Shown: positions 9,068 through 20,446, counted from the first letter of the stretch. The stretch: 64,000 nt of DNA from Pseudoxanthomonas suwonensis (GCF_000972865.1 NZ_CP011144.1:2973118-3037117); one strand, 5' to 3'. Translations and numbers: made by a program. Notes: a model not told the origin generated them from the letters alone.

Positions 9068-9706
9068 ATGCCCCGCAGCTCCCGCAGCAAGAGCAGCCAC
9101 CGCTGGCTCCGCGAGCACTTCGCCGATCCGTACGTGAAGAAGGCCCAGGCCGAGGGCCTGCGTTCGCGCGCGGCGTACAAGCTCGAGGAGCTGATCGAGC
9201 GCGACCGCCTGCTCAAGCCGGGCATGGTCGTGGTCGATCTGGGCGCCGCCCCGGGCGGCTGGTCGCAGTACGTGCGCCAGGCGCTGGGCGACGGCGGCCG
9301 GGTGGTGGCCCTGGACATCCTCGAGATGCCGCCGCTGGCCGGGGTCGAGTTCCTTCATGGCGACTTCAGGGAAGACGCCGTCTTATCGCAGTTGGAGACG
9401 CTGCTGGACGGCCAGCGCGTCGACCTTGTGCTGTCGGACATGGCCCCCAACATGAGTGGTGTGGACGTGGTCGACCAGGCGCGGGCGATGCACCTGGCCG
9501 AACTGGCGATGGAGTTCGCCGACAGCCACCTGCGCCCCGGCGGGGCCTTCCTGATCAAGCTGTTCCAGGGGGTGGGCTTCGACGACTACGTGCGCGAATT
9601 GCGCCGCCGCTACGACAAGGTGGCGATCCGCAAGCCGGCGGCCTCGCGCAAGCGTTCGCCGGAAGTCTATGCCTTGGCGCAGGGCAAACGCGCCCTTATC
9701 AAGTAA
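9068..9706 (+). CDS. rlmE: 23S rRNA 2'-O-methyltransferase RlmE
   Basis: RlmE (FtsJ/RrmJ) methylates U2552 of 23S rRNA late in 50S assembly and is heat-shock induced in E. coli. The 212-residue product has the basic N-terminus [11 protein letters not shown], the SAM motif [13 protein letters not shown] near residues 57-69, and the catalytic K-D-K-E set in the expected blocks ([27 protein letters not shown]). It lies 79 bp upstream of ftsH, its usual partner. Confidence 0.96.
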   Translation: MPRSSRSKSSHRWLREHFADPYVKKAQAEGLRSRAAYKLEELIERDRLLKPGMVVVDLGAAPGGWSQYVRQALGDGGRVVALDILEMPPLAGVEFLHGDFREDAVLSQLETLLDGQRVDLVLSDMAPNMSGVDVVDQARAMHLAELAMEFADSHLRPGGAFLIKLFQGVGFDDYVRELRRRYDKVAIRKPAASRKRSPEVYALAQGKRALIK

Positions 9707-9785
9707 GCTCGACCCAGCAAGCTCGACCCCAGAACCACCCCAACCAGCCAGTGCGACACGCCATGTACAGGGAACCGCGGAGCCG

Positions 9786-11726
<1,941 letters not shown>

Positions 11727-11739
11727 CGGGCCGCCGCCC

Positions 11740-11991
11740 ATGGCCGATCCGCAGCAGGAACGCGATCCGCGGCAAAGCTACTACGTCCGCAACCCCTGGC
11801 GCCCGTGGGCGTCGGGCGCTTTCGGCGGCGCCTCGACGGTGCTCACCGTGACCACGCTGTTCTACGCGCTGGGCCGGCTGCCGCTGGCGCTGGTGGGGAT
11901 CAGCGTGCTGGTGGCCGCCGCGGCGTTCGTCTTCGGCCTTTATGCGCGGTACCGCGCCGCGCGCTTCGATGCGGAGATCGGCGGGGACTGA
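11740..11991 (+). CDS. Small two-helix membrane protein
   Basis: An 83-residue protein not assigned to a named family. A charged N-terminus (about 27 residues, with ERDPRQSYY) leads into two hydrophobic segments, about 31-48 and 50-68, and a short basic and acidic tail. It begins 13 bp after ftsH and reads the same way, so co-transcription is likely. A role near FtsH is only a guess from position. Confidence 0.7.
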   Translation: MADPQQERDPRQSYYVRNPWRPWASGAFGGASTVLTVTTLFYALGRLPLALVGISVLVAAAAFVFGLYARYRAARFDAEIGGD

Positions 11992-12021
11992 ACCGCCACC
12001 GGGCGCGACTTCGCCCATCTC

Positions 12022-12124
12022 CCGTCGTCCCGGCGCAAGCCGGGACCCAGCGACTTTCCTCGCACCCATCACCGGCACGGCACGTGCTGGAGACACCGGG
12101 TCCCGGCTTGCGCCGGGACGACGG
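12022..12124. repeat. Palindromic repeat family 2, copy 2
   Basis: A 103-bp element with inverted ends CCGTCGTCCCGGCGCAAGCC and its complement; the hairpin in each arm is GTCCCGGCGCAAGCCGGGAC. It fills much of the gap between the small membrane protein gene and folP. Confidence 0.85.
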
Positions 12125-12235
12125 GGCGATGTGTGCCCGGATCGCACCGGTCCATGACCGCGCGCGGCCCGCCGGGATTGTTTGCGGCATCCCCAAGGGC
12201 CAGACTTGCGTGCACTCCCACCCGGGCCAATGCCG

Positions 12236-13129
12236 ATGTTCGACGTCTCCCCCAGCCTGGACTGCGCCGGCCGCGTGCTGAAGCTGGACCGCACCCGGGT
12301 GATGGGCATCGTCAACGTCACCCCCGATTCGTTCTCCGACAGCGGCGCCCACGCCACCACCGAGGCGGCGGTCGCGCACGGATTGCGGCTGGCGGAGGAG
12401 GGCGCGGACATCCTCGACGTCGGCGGCGAGTCGACCCGTCCCGGCGCCGGCGAGGTGCCGCTGGAAGAGGAACTGCGCCGCGTCATCCCGGTGGTCGAGC
12501 GGCTGGTGCGCGGGACCGCGCTGCCCGTCAGCGTCGACACCTGCAAGCCGGAGGTGATGCGCGCGGCGGTGGCGGCCGGCGCCGGCATGATCAACGACGT
12601 CTGCGCGCTGCGCCGCGACGGCGCGCTGGAGGCGGCCGCGGCGCAGGGTGTGCCGGTGGTGCTGATGCACATGCTGGGCGAGCCGCGTTCGATGCAGGAC
12701 GATCCGCGCTACGACGACGTGGTCGCCGAGGTCCACCGCTTCCTCGCCGAGCGGATCTTCGCCGCCGAGCTGGCCGGCATCCCTAAGAAGCACCTGGTCG
12801 CCGACCCCGGCTTCGGCTTCGGCAAGACCACCGCCCACAACCTCGCGCTGCTGGCCGGGCTGGAACGTTTCACCGAGCTGGGCGTGCCGGTGCTGGCCGG
12901 CCTGTCGCGCAAGCGCAGCATCGGCGAGTGGACCGGGCGCCAGGCGCCGGCCGAGCGCGTCGCCGGCTCGGTGGCCGCGCACCTGCTCGCCGCCCAGCGC
13001 GGCGCGCGGATTGTGCGCGTGCACGACGTGGCCGCCACGGTCGACGCGCTGAAGGTGTGGGAGGCGGTCGCCGCGGTACCCGCGCCGCGGCGCGATGCGG
13101 CGCCGGCGATCCGCTGGCCCGACGACTGA
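12236..13129 (+). CDS. folP: Dihydropteroate synthase
   Basis: FolP condenses p-aminobenzoate with dihydropterin diphosphate in folate synthesis and is the sulfonamide target. The 297-residue TIM-barrel protein has GIVNVTPDSFSDSG near 22-35, DVGGESTRPGA, and HLVADPGFGFGK, the pterin- and sulfonamide-binding blocks. ATGs at 12230 and 12236 are both possible; I take the second because the N-terminus MFDVSPSLDCAGR is family-like. folP after ftsH is usual; miaA follows 12 bp later. Confidence 0.95.
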   Translation: MFDVSPSLDCAGRVLKLDRTRVMGIVNVTPDSFSDSGAHATTEAAVAHGLRLAEEGADILDVGGESTRPGAGEVPLEEELRRVIPVVERLVRGTALPVSVDTCKPEVMRAAVAAGAGMINDVCALRRDGALEAAAAQGVPVVLMHMLGEPRSMQDDPRYDDVVAEVHRFLAERIFAAELAGIPKKHLVADPGFGFGKTTAHNLALLAGLERFTELGVPVLAGLSRKRSIGEWTGRQAPAERVAGSVAAHLLAAQRGARIVRVHDVAATVDALKVWEAVAAVPAPRRDAAPAIRWPDD

Positions 13130-13141
13130 GGCCGGGCCGGA

Positions 13142-14125
13142 ATGGGCGAGGACGCGCGGCCGCTGGCCATCGCGGTGATGGGCCCGACCGCGTCGGGCAA
13201 GACCGCCTTCGCCATCGAACTGGCGCAGCGCCACGGCGGCGAGATCGTCAGCGTCGATTCGGCGCTGGTCTACCGCGGACTGGACATCGGCGCGGCCAAG
13301 CCGGACGCGGCCGAGCGCGCCGGCGTGCCGCACCACCTGCTGGACGTGCGCGAGCCGTGGCAGCCGTATTCGGCGGCCGAGTTCGCCGCCGATGCGCGCG
13401 CGGCGATCGACGGCATCGTCGCCCGCGGCCGGCTGCCGGTGCTGGCCGGCGGCACCGGGCTGTACTTCCAGGCGCTGCTGCGCGGTCTGGCGCCGATGCC
13501 GCAGGCCGATCCGGCGCTGCGTGCGGCGATTGCAGCCGAGGCGCAGGATCGCGGCTGGGCCGCGCTGCACGCCGAGCTGGCCGGCGTCGATCCGGCCGCC
13601 GCCGCGCGCATCCGTCCGGGCGATGCCCAGCGCATCCAGCGCGCGCTGGAGGTATACCGGCTCAGCGGCCGCCCGATCAGCGCATGGCAGCGCGATCCGT
13701 CGCCGCCACGGCTGCCGCTGCGGGTGCTCCGGCTGGTGCTGGCGCCGGCCGAGCGCGCGTTGCTGCATGCGCGCATCGCGCGCCGCTTCGACGCGATGCT
13801 GGAAGCCGGCTTCCTCGACGAGGTGCGGCGGCTGCGCGCGCTGCCGCCGCTGCACGACCATCCACGGCCGCCGGACCTGCCGGCGCTGCGCGCGGTCGGC
13901 TACCGCCAGGCCTGGGAGCACCTCGATGGCGCGACCTCCGCCGCGGAGTTCCGCGACCGCGGCATCTTCGCCACCCGCCAGCTGGCCAAGCGCCAGCTGA
14001 CCTGGCTGCGCGGCGAGCTCGACGCGCGCTGGTTCGATCCGGAACGTGACGGCGGTCAACTCCGGCAGGCGGTTTCCCGCTTCCTGGCCGCGCCGGCCCC
14101 GGTTCCCGGGCGCGGGCTTGTGTAA
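13142..14125 (+). CDS. miaA: tRNA dimethylallyltransferase
   Basis: MiaA transfers a dimethylallyl group to A37 of tRNAs reading codons that start with U. The 327-residue protein has the P-loop MGPTASGKT near 15-23, the [16 protein letters not shown] block, and the core region with [10 protein letters not shown]. MiaB, which completes the ms2i6A37 modification, is encoded at 48413-49888 in this same window. miaA-hfq-hflX-hflK-hflC is a classic gammaproteobacterial cluster. Confidence 0.97.
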   Translation: MGEDARPLAIAVMGPTASGKTAFAIELAQRHGGEIVSVDSALVYRGLDIGAAKPDAAERAGVPHHLLDVREPWQPYSAAEFAADARAAIDGIVARGRLPVLAGGTGLYFQALLRGLAPMPQADPALRAAIAAEAQDRGWAALHAELAGVDPAAAARIRPGDAQRIQRALEVYRLSGRPISAWQRDPSPPRLPLRVLRLVLAPAERALLHARIARRFDAMLEAGFLDEVRRLRALPPLHDHPRPPDLPALRAVGYRQAWEHLDGATSAAEFRDRGIFATRQLAKRQLTWLRGELDARWFDPERDGGQLRQAVSRFLAAPAPVPGRGLV

Positions 14126-14128
14126 CAT
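14123..14128 (+). promoter_or_regulatory. Possible -10 box for hfq
   Basis: TAACAT at the very end of miaA, 61 bp before the hfq ATG. A promoter inside or at the end of miaA serving hfq is known in E. coli, which makes this plausible. Confidence 0.4.
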
Positions 14129-14188
14129 GCCTGGCACGGGCCGGGGAGGCCCGCGCACGGCCCATAAGAAGAACAAGGGGAAAAACCG

Positions 14189-14464
14189 ATGTCCAAGGGA
14201 CAATCGCTGCAGGATCCTTTCCTGAACGCACTGCGCCGCGAACGCGTGCCGGTGTCGGTCTACCTGGTGAACGGCATCAAGTTGCAGGGTACGATCGAAT
14301 CCTTCGACCAGTTCGTGGTGCTGCTGCGCAGCACCGTCAGCCAGATGGTCTACAAGCACGCCATTTCCACCGTCGTGCCGTCGCGCAATGTCCGGGTCGG
14401 CCCGGGCGGCGGCTACGTGCAGCAGCCGGGCGAATCCGGGGAAGGCGGCGACGAGGCCGAGTGA
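14189..14464 (+). CDS. hfq: RNA chaperone Hfq
   Basis: Hfq is the hexameric Sm-like RNA chaperone that pairs small RNAs with mRNAs. The 91-residue product has the Sm1 region ([19 protein letters not shown]) and Sm2 motif [12 protein letters not shown], with a short Gly/Glu-rich C-terminus ([11 protein letters not shown]). An AAGGGG box lies 8 bp before the ATG. hflX follows after 15 bp. Confidence 0.98.
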   Translation: MSKGQSLQDPFLNALRRERVPVSVYLVNGIKLQGTIESFDQFVVLLRSTVSQMVYKHAISTVVPSRNVRVGPGGGYVQQPGESGEGGDEAE

Positions 14465-14479
14465 CCCCCGGAGTATTGA

Positions 14480-15793
14480 TTGTTCGAACGTTCCCGCAAG
14501 GGTGAACACGCGTTGCTGATCCAGCCCCACGCCGGTGGGGCCGTACCCGAGGACGTGCTCGAGGAGTTCGCCGACCTGGCCCGCTCGGCCGGGGCCAGCG
14601 TGGCCGCCACCCTGACCGCGCGCATCGACCGGCCCAACCCGGCGACCCTGATCGGCAGCGGCAAGCTGGAAGAGGTCAAGGCCGCGGCCGACGCCACCGG
14701 CGCCGACCTGATCCTGGTCAACCATCCGCTCAGCCCGGGCCAGGAACGCAACCTGGAAAAGGCGCTGCAGCGGCGCGTGGTCGACCGCACCGGCCTGATC
14801 CTGGACATCTTCGCCCAGCGCGCGCGCAGCCACGAGGGCAAGCTGCAGGTCGAACTGGCCCAGCTGCGGCACATGGCCACCCGCCTGGTCCGCGGCTGGA
14901 CCCACCTGGAGCGCCAGCGCGGCGGCGCGATCGGCCTGCGCGGCCCCGGCGAGACCCAGCTGGAAACCGACCGCCGCCTGCTGCAGAAGCGCCTGGAGCA
15001 GCTGCAGCGCCGCCTGGACAAGGTCGAGGTCCAGCACACGCAGATGCGCCGTGCGCGCGTGCGCAGCGAACTGCCGCGGGTGGCGCTGGTCGGCTACACC
15101 AACGCCGGCAAGTCCACGCTGTTCAATGCGCTCACCGGTGCCGACGCCTACGCGGCCGACCAGTTGTTCGCAACCCTGGACCCGACCGTGCGCCGAGTGT
15201 CGCTGCCGGGCGGGAGTGTGGTCCTGGCCGACACGGTGGGTTTCGTCCGCGACCTGCCGCACGAACTGGTGGCCGCGTTCCGCTCGACCCTGTCGGAAGC
15301 ACGCGAGGCCGACCTGCTGCTGCACGTGATCGACGCGGCCGATCCGCAGCGCGACGACCGCATCGCCCAGGTCGACGCGGTGCTGGCCGAGGTCGGCGCC
15401 GGCGACCTGCCGCAGCTGCTGGTGTTCAACAAGATCGACCGGATCGAGGGCGCCGAGCCGCGCCACGACCACAGCGGCGGCGAGGGCGACGACCCGGGCC
15501 ACCGCGAGCGGGTGTGGCTGTCGGCCCGCGACGGCCGCGGCATGGAACTGCTGCAGGCGGCGCTGGCGCGGCGACTGGACCTGCAGCGGGCCTTCGGCGA
15601 GCTGCGCCTGCCGCCGCAGGCCGGGCGCCTGCGCGCGCGCCTGCACCAGCTCGACGCGGTCCGCGCCGAGCAGGCCGACGAGCACGGCTGGCTGCTGCAG
15701 GTCGACCTGCCGCGCGGTGAGGCCGAGCGCCTGGCCGCGCGCGCCGACGGTCAGGCGCTGCGCGCGCTGCTGCCACCGCGCCAGGAAGACTGA
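14480..15793 (+). CDS. hflX: Ribosome-rescue GTPase HflX
   Basis: HflX is a GTPase that splits stalled 70S ribosomes, mainly under stress. The 437-residue product has the N-terminal HflX domain (with the Gly-rich IGLRGPGETQLETDRR near 155-170), then the G domain with GYTNAGKSTLFN (about 205-216), DTVGF, and FNKID. The start is TTG at 14480, supported by a GGAG box 7 bp upstream and a family-like N-terminus (MFERSRKG). Confidence 0.95.
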   Translation: MFERSRKGEHALLIQPHAGGAVPEDVLEEFADLARSAGASVAATLTARIDRPNPATLIGSGKLEEVKAAADATGADLILVNHPLSPGQERNLEKALQRRVVDRTGLILDIFAQRARSHEGKLQVELAQLRHMATRLVRGWTHLERQRGGAIGLRGPGETQLETDRRLLQKRLEQLQRRLDKVEVQHTQMRRARVRSELPRVALVGYTNAGKSTLFNALTGADAYAADQLFATLDPTVRRVSLPGGSVVLADTVGFVRDLPHELVAAFRSTLSEAREADLLLHVIDAADPQRDDRIAQVDAVLAEVGAGDLPQLLVFNKIDRIEGAEPRHDHSGGEGDDPGHRERVWLSARDGRGMELLQAALARRLDLQRAFGELRLPPQAGRLRARLHQLDAVRAEQADEHGWLLQVDLPRGEAERLAARADGQALRALLPPRQED

Positions 15794-15813
15794 TTCCGCC
15801 GCGCTTTCCATGT

Positions 15814-15908
15814 GTAGGAGCCGGGTTCAGCCGGCGACACGGGCGTCGGAATTACGAGGGAGTCGCCTGTGCCGACTTGGCGTGTCGCCGGCTGAACCCG
15901 GCTCCTAC
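15814..15908. repeat. GTAG-type REP pair
   Basis: A 95-bp unit between hflX and hflK. Both heads carry the GCCGG/CCGGC stem (loop GTTCAG), facing outward as GTAGGAGCC...GGCTCCTAC. Confidence 0.92.
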
Positions 15909-15953
15909 AGGCGTGTCGACAGCGCGCGCGGCCGGCTGGTGGCGCGGTCTTGC

Positions 15954-15959
15954 TAGAAT
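15954..15959 (+). promoter_or_regulatory. Possible -10 box for hflKC
   Basis: TAGAAT 59 bp before the hflK ATG, just after the REP unit that separates hflX from hflK. It suggests hflKC has its own promoter here. Confidence 0.4.
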
Positions 15960-16017
15960 CCAGTCATGCCCCGTCCGCGGCTCCGCGGCGGACGGGACCC
16001 ACCGATACGGAGTTTTC

Positions 16018-17157
16018 ATGGTCTGGAACACCCCTGGCAAAGGCGGCCCCGGCAAGGGTGGCGACTCGCCCGACACCCCGCCCCGCAACCCCTGGCCGCC
16101 GCGCCGCCCTTCCGGCAACGGCGGCGGCGGGCTGGACGGCGTCCTGGCCAAGCTGCGCGAAGTCTTCGGCGGCGACGGCGGCGGCATCGGCCGCTGGCTC
16201 CTGCTGGGCGCGGCCCTGCTGGTGCTGCTGAGCAGCTTCCAGCTGGTTGGCGAGCAGCAGCGCGGCGTGGTCCTGCGCTTCGGCCAGTTCGCGCGGGTGA
16301 TGCAGCCCGGCCCGAACCTGAAGTGGCCGTGGCCGGTGGAGCGGGTGATCAAGGTCAACGCGACCCAGATCAAGACCTTCAGCAACACCGTGCCGGTGCT
16401 GACCCGCGACGAGAACATCGTCAACGTGGCCATGAACGTGCAGTACCGGGTCGGCGACCCGCGCCTGTTCCTGTTCGGTTCGCGCGACCCGCAGCGGATG
16501 CTCGAGCAGGTGGCGCAGAGCGTGGTCCGCGAGCAGGTCGGCCGCGCCGACCTGGACACCGTGCTCGGCGCGCGTGGCCCGCTGTCGGTCAGCGCGTCGC
16601 AGCAGCTGCAGGCCTCGATGGACGCCTACCGCACCGGCCTGGTGGTGACCGAGCTGAACCTGCAGGACGCGCGTCCGCCGGAGGAGGTCAAGCCGGCCTT
16701 CGACGAGGTCAACAGCGCCCAGCAGATCAAGGACCAGCTGATCAACGAGGCGCGCGCCTACGCGGCCAAGGTCGTGCCCGAGGCGCGCGGCGAAGCGGCG
16801 CGCCGGCGCACCGTGGCCGAGGGCTACAAGGCGGCCAAGATCGCCCACGCCGAGGGCGACGTGGCCCGCTTCAGCCTGCTGCGCGACGAATACCGCAACG
16901 CGCCGGAGGTCACCCGCAAGCGCCTATGGCTGGAAACCGTGCAGGACGTGCTGTCGCGCAACCGCAAGGTGGTCGGCGGCGACGGCCGCCAGCTGATCTA
17001 CGTGCCGATGCCGGCCGGTGCCGCGTCCACGGCCGCGCCGCTGGGCCCTGCGGTCACCGCCGAGGCGCTGCTGCCGGCGATCGAAAGTACCCCCGATCAG
17101 GTACGCAGCGGCGTCCGCGACCCTGCGCGCACCGGCCGCGAGGAGCCCGTCCGATGA
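16018..17157 (+). CDS. hflK: FtsH modulator HflK
   Basis: HflK is an SPFH-domain membrane protein that forms a cage with HflC around FtsH and tempers its proteolysis. The 379-residue product has a Gly/Pro-rich cytosolic start, one membrane segment near 58-76 (WLLLGAALLVLLSS), and then the band-7 domain (QQRGVVLRFGQF). GGAG lies 5 bp before the ATG. The stop overlaps the hflC start by 4 bp. Confidence 0.96.
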   Translation: MVWNTPGKGGPGKGGDSPDTPPRNPWPPRRPSGNGGGGLDGVLAKLREVFGGDGGGIGRWLLLGAALLVLLSSFQLVGEQQRGVVLRFGQFARVMQPGPNLKWPWPVERVIKVNATQIKTFSNTVPVLTRDENIVNVAMNVQYRVGDPRLFLFGSRDPQRMLEQVAQSVVREQVGRADLDTVLGARGPLSVSASQQLQASMDAYRTGLVVTELNLQDARPPEEVKPAFDEVNSAQQIKDQLINEARAYAAKVVPEARGEAARRRTVAEGYKAAKIAHAEGDVARFSLLRDEYRNAPEVTRKRLWLETVQDVLSRNRKVVGGDGRQLIYVPMPAGAASTAAPLGPAVTAEALLPAIESTPDQVRSGVRDPARTGREEPVR

Positions 17158-18017
17158 AATACTCCCTCTGGATCGCCCTGGCGGTCGCCGCCCTGCTGGG
17201 CCTGCTCGGCTCGGTCTACGTGGTCCGCGAAGGCCAGGTCGCCCTGGTGCTGAACCTGGGCCGCGTGGCCCGCACCGACATCGGCCCCGGCCTGCACTTC
17301 AAGTGGCCGCTGGTCGAGACCGTGCGCGCCTTCGACAGCCGCTTCGCCCTGGTCGACTTCTCGCCCGAGCGCTACCTGACCTCCGAGCGCAAGGACGTCA
17401 GCGTCGACTTCGTGGCGATCGGCTACATCAACGACGCGCGCGCGTTCTACCGCGCCACCGGCGGCGACGAATCGGCCGCCGCCGACCGCCTGGCGCCGAT
17501 CATCAAGGACTCGCTGCGCAACGAGATCAACTCGCGCACGCTGACCCAGCTGGTGTCGGGCGACCGCAGCGAGGTGATCGCCAAGCAGCTGGAAGGCATC
17601 AACAAGGGCGCCGAGACGCTGGGCATGCGCATCGTCGACATCCGCCTCAAGCAGATCGACCTGCCGACCGACAGCGACGTGATCAAACAGGTCTACGACC
17701 GCATGCGCGCCGAGCGCAAGCAGGTGGCCAGCGCGCTGCGCGCCGAGGGCGAGGAGCAGGCGCGCACCATCCGTGCCCAGGCCGACCGCGACCAGGCGGT
17801 GATCGTGGCCGAGGCCGAGCGCGACGCGCAGATGCTGCGCGGCCAGGGCGATGCGCAGGCGGCGCGGCTGTTCGCCGACGTGGCCAACACCGACCCGGCC
17901 TTTTTCTCGTTCCACCGCAGCCTGGAGGCCTACCGCAACGCGTTCGCCGACGGTCAGGGCGTGATCGTGCTCGACCGGAACGATCCGTTCCTGCAGTACT
18001 TCAAGAACGAACGCTGA
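17154..18017 (+). CDS. hflC: FtsH modulator HflC
   Basis: HflC is the partner of HflK in the periplasmic cage around FtsH. The 287-residue protein has an N-terminal membrane anchor (SLWIALAVAALLGLLGSVYV), the SPFH core (VVREGQVALVLNLG), and a long charged helix around residues 175-235 (RAERKQVASALRAEGEEQAR). It overlaps hflK by 4 bp, and the next gene starts on the last base of its stop codon. Confidence 0.96.
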   Translation: MKYSLWIALAVAALLGLLGSVYVVREGQVALVLNLGRVARTDIGPGLHFKWPLVETVRAFDSRFALVDFSPERYLTSERKDVSVDFVAIGYINDARAFYRATGGDESAAADRLAPIIKDSLRNEINSRTLTQLVSGDRSEVIAKQLEGINKGAETLGMRIVDIRLKQIDLPTDSDVIKQVYDRMRAERKQVASALRAEGEEQARTIRAQADRDQAVIVAEAERDAQMLRGQGDAQAARLFADVANTDPAFFSFHRSLEAYRNAFADGQGVIVLDRNDPFLQYFKNER

Positions 18018-18208
18018 TGGCGGCCGCGCTGCTCCAGGCGCTGTGCCTGGTCGCGGTGATCGAGGGGCTGTTCCTGTTCGCCGCGCCGGGGCTGTGGCGG
18101 CGGACGATGGAACAGCTGCTCACCCGCCCGGACGCGATGCTGCGCCGGCTGGGCGCGGCGGTGCTGGCCGCCGGCCTGGTCTCGCTGTGGCTGTTGCGGT
18201 ACGGCTGA
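18017..18208 (+). CDS. DUF2065 small membrane protein
   Basis: A 63-residue protein with two hydrophobic helices (about 4-24 and 43-61) separated by RRTMEQLLTRPDAMLRRLG. It matches DUF2065 (YjeT-like), which commonly follows hflC. The function is unknown. The ATG overlaps the hflC stop (TGATG). In many relatives purA comes next; here a REP unit and phzF-like genes do. Confidence 0.85.
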   Translation: MAAALLQALCLVAVIEGLFLFAAPGLWRRTMEQLLTRPDAMLRRLGAAVLAAGLVSLWLLRYG

Positions 18209-18221
18209 GGGCTTCCTGCTT

Positions 18222-18414
18222 GTAGGAGCCGGGTTCAGCCGGCGACACGGGCGTCTGGACCATGAGGGCGTCACCTGTGTCGGGGTCGCCTTGTCATCGG
18301 CCAGGTCCCGGTTGCTCCGCATCAGCAACGGCGTTGTTGCCGTCTGGGACGAATGGAGCCGGAAGGCGTCGTCGTGCCGAGGACGTCGTGTCGCCGGCTG
18401 AACCCGGCTCCTAC
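18222..18414. repeat. GTAG-type REP pair with enlarged interior
   Basis: Both heads are intact (GCCGG/CCGGC stems), but the element is 193 bp long, about 100 bp more than the usual unit. The extra middle part includes GTCGCC and GGAGCC fragments, so it may be two fused, decayed units. Confidence 0.75.
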
Positions 18415-18460
18415 AAACGGCGAGGGGCCGCGGTCGGGGCGGCCATGCGGAGCACCGGCG

Positions 18461-19339
18461 CTACGCCCAGTCGATCGTGCCGCGCACCACGCTGACCACC
18501 TGGCCGCCGGACCAGACCTCGCCCTCGGCATCCACCTGCATGTCCAGGCGCGCGTCGTAGCCGACCTCGCGGCCCTGGCTGACGCGGTAGCGGCCGTCGC
18601 GGCCCGGCAGCGCGTCGCGTAGCGCCAGCCAGGCCGCCAGCGTCGCGTTGGCCGCGCCCGAGGCGGCGTCCTCGAACACCGCCGGGCCGCCGACCAGGGC
18701 GCGCGCGGCGACCTGGTAGTCCTCGCCCTGGCAGCGGGCGAAGGCCAGCACGCCCATGCTCTCGGTGGCGTGCGCCAGCGAGGCGATCGCGTCCCAGTCC
18801 GGCCTCGCGTTGCGCAGGCTGGCCTCGTCGCGCGCCTCGGCCAGCCACCAGCGGCGGCCGCCGTCCATCAGCGCCGGCGGCAGTTCGCCCGGCGGCAGCC
18901 AGTCCAGCGCTTCGGCCATGCGCGAGCCGCGCGCGTCGGCGGTCTCGACCAGCCGCGAGCGCGGGGTGCGGATCGCGATCCGGCGCACGCCGCCGTCCGC
19001 GTCCACCCGCAACGGCAGCAGGCCGGCGATCCCCTCCTGCACCAGCAGGCCGTCGTGCGGCTGCGCCAGTCCCGCCTCGAGGACCACGTGCGCGGTGCCG
19101 ACGCTGGGATGGCCGGCGAACGGCACCTCGCGCTTGGGACTGAACATGCGGATGCCGTAGCTGGCGCCAGGTCGCGTCGGCGGCAGGACGAAGGTGGTCT
19201 CCGGCAGCCGGGTCCAGCGGGCGATGGCCTGCATGGCGGCCTCGTCCAGTCCGCCGGCGTCCAGGACCACCGCCAGCGGGTTGCCGGCGCCGGGGCGGTC
19301 GGCGAACACGTCCACCTGGACGAACGGGCGGGGGGCCAT
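18461..19339 (-). CDS. PhzF family protein, copy A
   Basis: A 292-residue member of the PhzF family, whose type member is an isomerase of phenazine synthesis with a diaminopimelate-epimerase-like fold. Seen: FVQVDVFADRPGAGNPLAVV at the start, LPETTFVLPPT with the expected catalytic Glu near residue 46, FAGHPSVGTAHVVLE, and a C-terminal half beginning around 170. No other phenazine gene is nearby, so phenazine synthesis is not implied; most family members have unknown substrates. It is 33 bp downstream of a paralogue. Confidence 0.88.
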   Translation of the reverse strand: MAPRPFVQVDVFADRPGAGNPLAVVLDAGGLDEAAMQAIARWTRLPETTFVLPPTRPGASYGIRMFSPKREVPFAGHPSVGTAHVVLEAGLAQPHDGLLVQEGIAGLLPLRVDADGGVRRIAIRTPRSRLVETADARGSRMAEALDWLPPGELPPALMDGGRRWWLAEARDEASLRNARPDWDAIASLAHATESMGVLAFARCQGEDYQVAARALVGGPAVFEDAASGAANATLAAWLALRDALPGRDGRYRVSQGREVGYDARLDMQVDAEGEVWSGGQVVSVVRGTIDWA

Positions 19340-19372
19340 GGCAACGGTCCTGGTCGGGGGAGGCGGCCGAGG

Positions 19373-20239
19373 TTACCAGTCCACCGTGCCACGGATCACC
19401 GCATGCACCGGGCCGCCAACCCACGCTTCGCCGTCGGCATCCACTTCCAGCTCCAGGCGTGCGTCGCGGCCGATTTCGCGGCCCTGGCTGGCGACGTAGC
19501 GGCCATCCGTGCCGGGCAGGCGGCCGTGCCGGTGCAGCAGGGCGGCGATGCTGGCGTTGACGCTGCCGGTCGCCGGATCCTCGGCGATGCCCACCGCCGG
19601 CGCGAAGGCGCGTACCACCAGCTGCGCCTCGCTGCCCGCGTCCGCCTGTGCGAACACGGCCAGCTTGCCGCTGACCGGCAGCGCGGCGATGTCGGCCTGG
19701 TCCGGCTGCAGGTCGCGCACCGCCGCCGCGTCGGCCAGTTCCAGCAGCCACCAGTCCGGGCCGTTGTTCCACAGCTGCGGTTCCATTGCGCCGCGCGCAG
19801 CGCCCCACACGCGTCCGGCGCACAACCAGTACGGGGCGGCGGTGGCGCGAAGTTGCGCCGGCGGGCTGCGCACCGCCGGCACGATGCCGCCGTCGTGGCG
19901 TCCGATCCGGACCGGCAGCAGTCCGGCCGCGCATTCCTGCAGCAGGCGGCCGTCGCGCTCGCGGGCCAGGCCGGCGTCCAGCGCCGCCCAGGCGGCGCCG
20001 ACGCTGGGATGGCCGGCGAAGGGCAGTTCCATGCGCGGGGTGAAGATGCGGATCCGGTAGTCGGCCTCCGGCACCGTCGGCGGCAGGAAGAACACCGTCT
20101 CCGACAGGTTGGTCCAGGCCGCGAAGGCCTGCATCGCCGCCTCGTCCATGCCGGCGGCGTCGTACACCACCGCCAGCGGATTGCCGGCGCCGGGGCGGGG
20201 GGCGAATACGTCGAGCTGGGTGTAGCGGCGAGTGGGCAT
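19373..20239 (-). CDS. PhzF family protein, copy B
   Basis: A 288-residue paralogue of the next gene. It shows YTQLDVFAPRPGAGNPLAVV, NLSETVFFLPPT with the conserved Glu, FAGHPSVGAAWAALDAG, and a late EDPATGSVNASIA block. The two copies share most family motifs but differ through the middle, so the duplication is old. The substrate is unknown. It is probably first in a two-gene transcript. Confidence 0.88.
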   Translation of the reverse strand: MPTRRYTQLDVFAPRPGAGNPLAVVYDAAGMDEAAMQAFAAWTNLSETVFFLPPTVPEADYRIRIFTPRMELPFAGHPSVGAAWAALDAGLARERDGRLLQECAAGLLPVRIGRHDGGIVPAVRSPPAQLRATAAPYWLCAGRVWGAARGAMEPQLWNNGPDWWLLELADAAAVRDLQPDQADIAALPVSGKLAVFAQADAGSEAQLVVRAFAPAVGIAEDPATGSVNASIAALLHRHGRLPGTDGRYVASQGREIGRDARLELEVDADGEAWVGGPVHAVIRGTVDW

Positions 20240-20296
20240 CGGAGGTGGTCCGGGAGGCGGCGTTCGCGTTCAAGACTAGCGCAGGGATTTCCCCTG

Positions 20297-20395
20297 CCGT
20301 CGTCCCGGCGAAAGCCGGGACCCGGCGACTTGCGTTTCGGTTTGCGCTGGGCCCGGGGCAAAGTCACTGGGTCCCGGCTTTCGCCGGGTCGACGG
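20297..20395. repeat. Palindromic repeat family 2, copy 3
   Basis: A 99-bp element with hairpins GTCCCGGCGAAAGCCGGGAC and, near the right end, GTCCCGGCTTTCGCCGGG. Between them lie GGCGACTTGCG and CAAAGTCACTGG as in copy 1. It separates the phzF-like genes from the lysine operon. Confidence 0.85.
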
Positions 20396-20446
20396 CGATG
20401 GGGGCGGACGCTCTCGTCCGCGACCATTCCGGCCGGCGATTCGGCT

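Noticed and set aside
11900..15811. A 1303-residue open frame on the minus strand
   Set aside because: It lies opposite folP, miaA, hfq and hflX, all clearly real. Its protein is a His/Gln/Arg/Ala-rich string typical of an antisense frame in GC-rich DNA.
18461..20239. A phenazine biosynthesis cluster
   Set aside because: Only PhzF-family genes are present. The family is broad, and no PhzA-E or PhzG relatives lie nearby.
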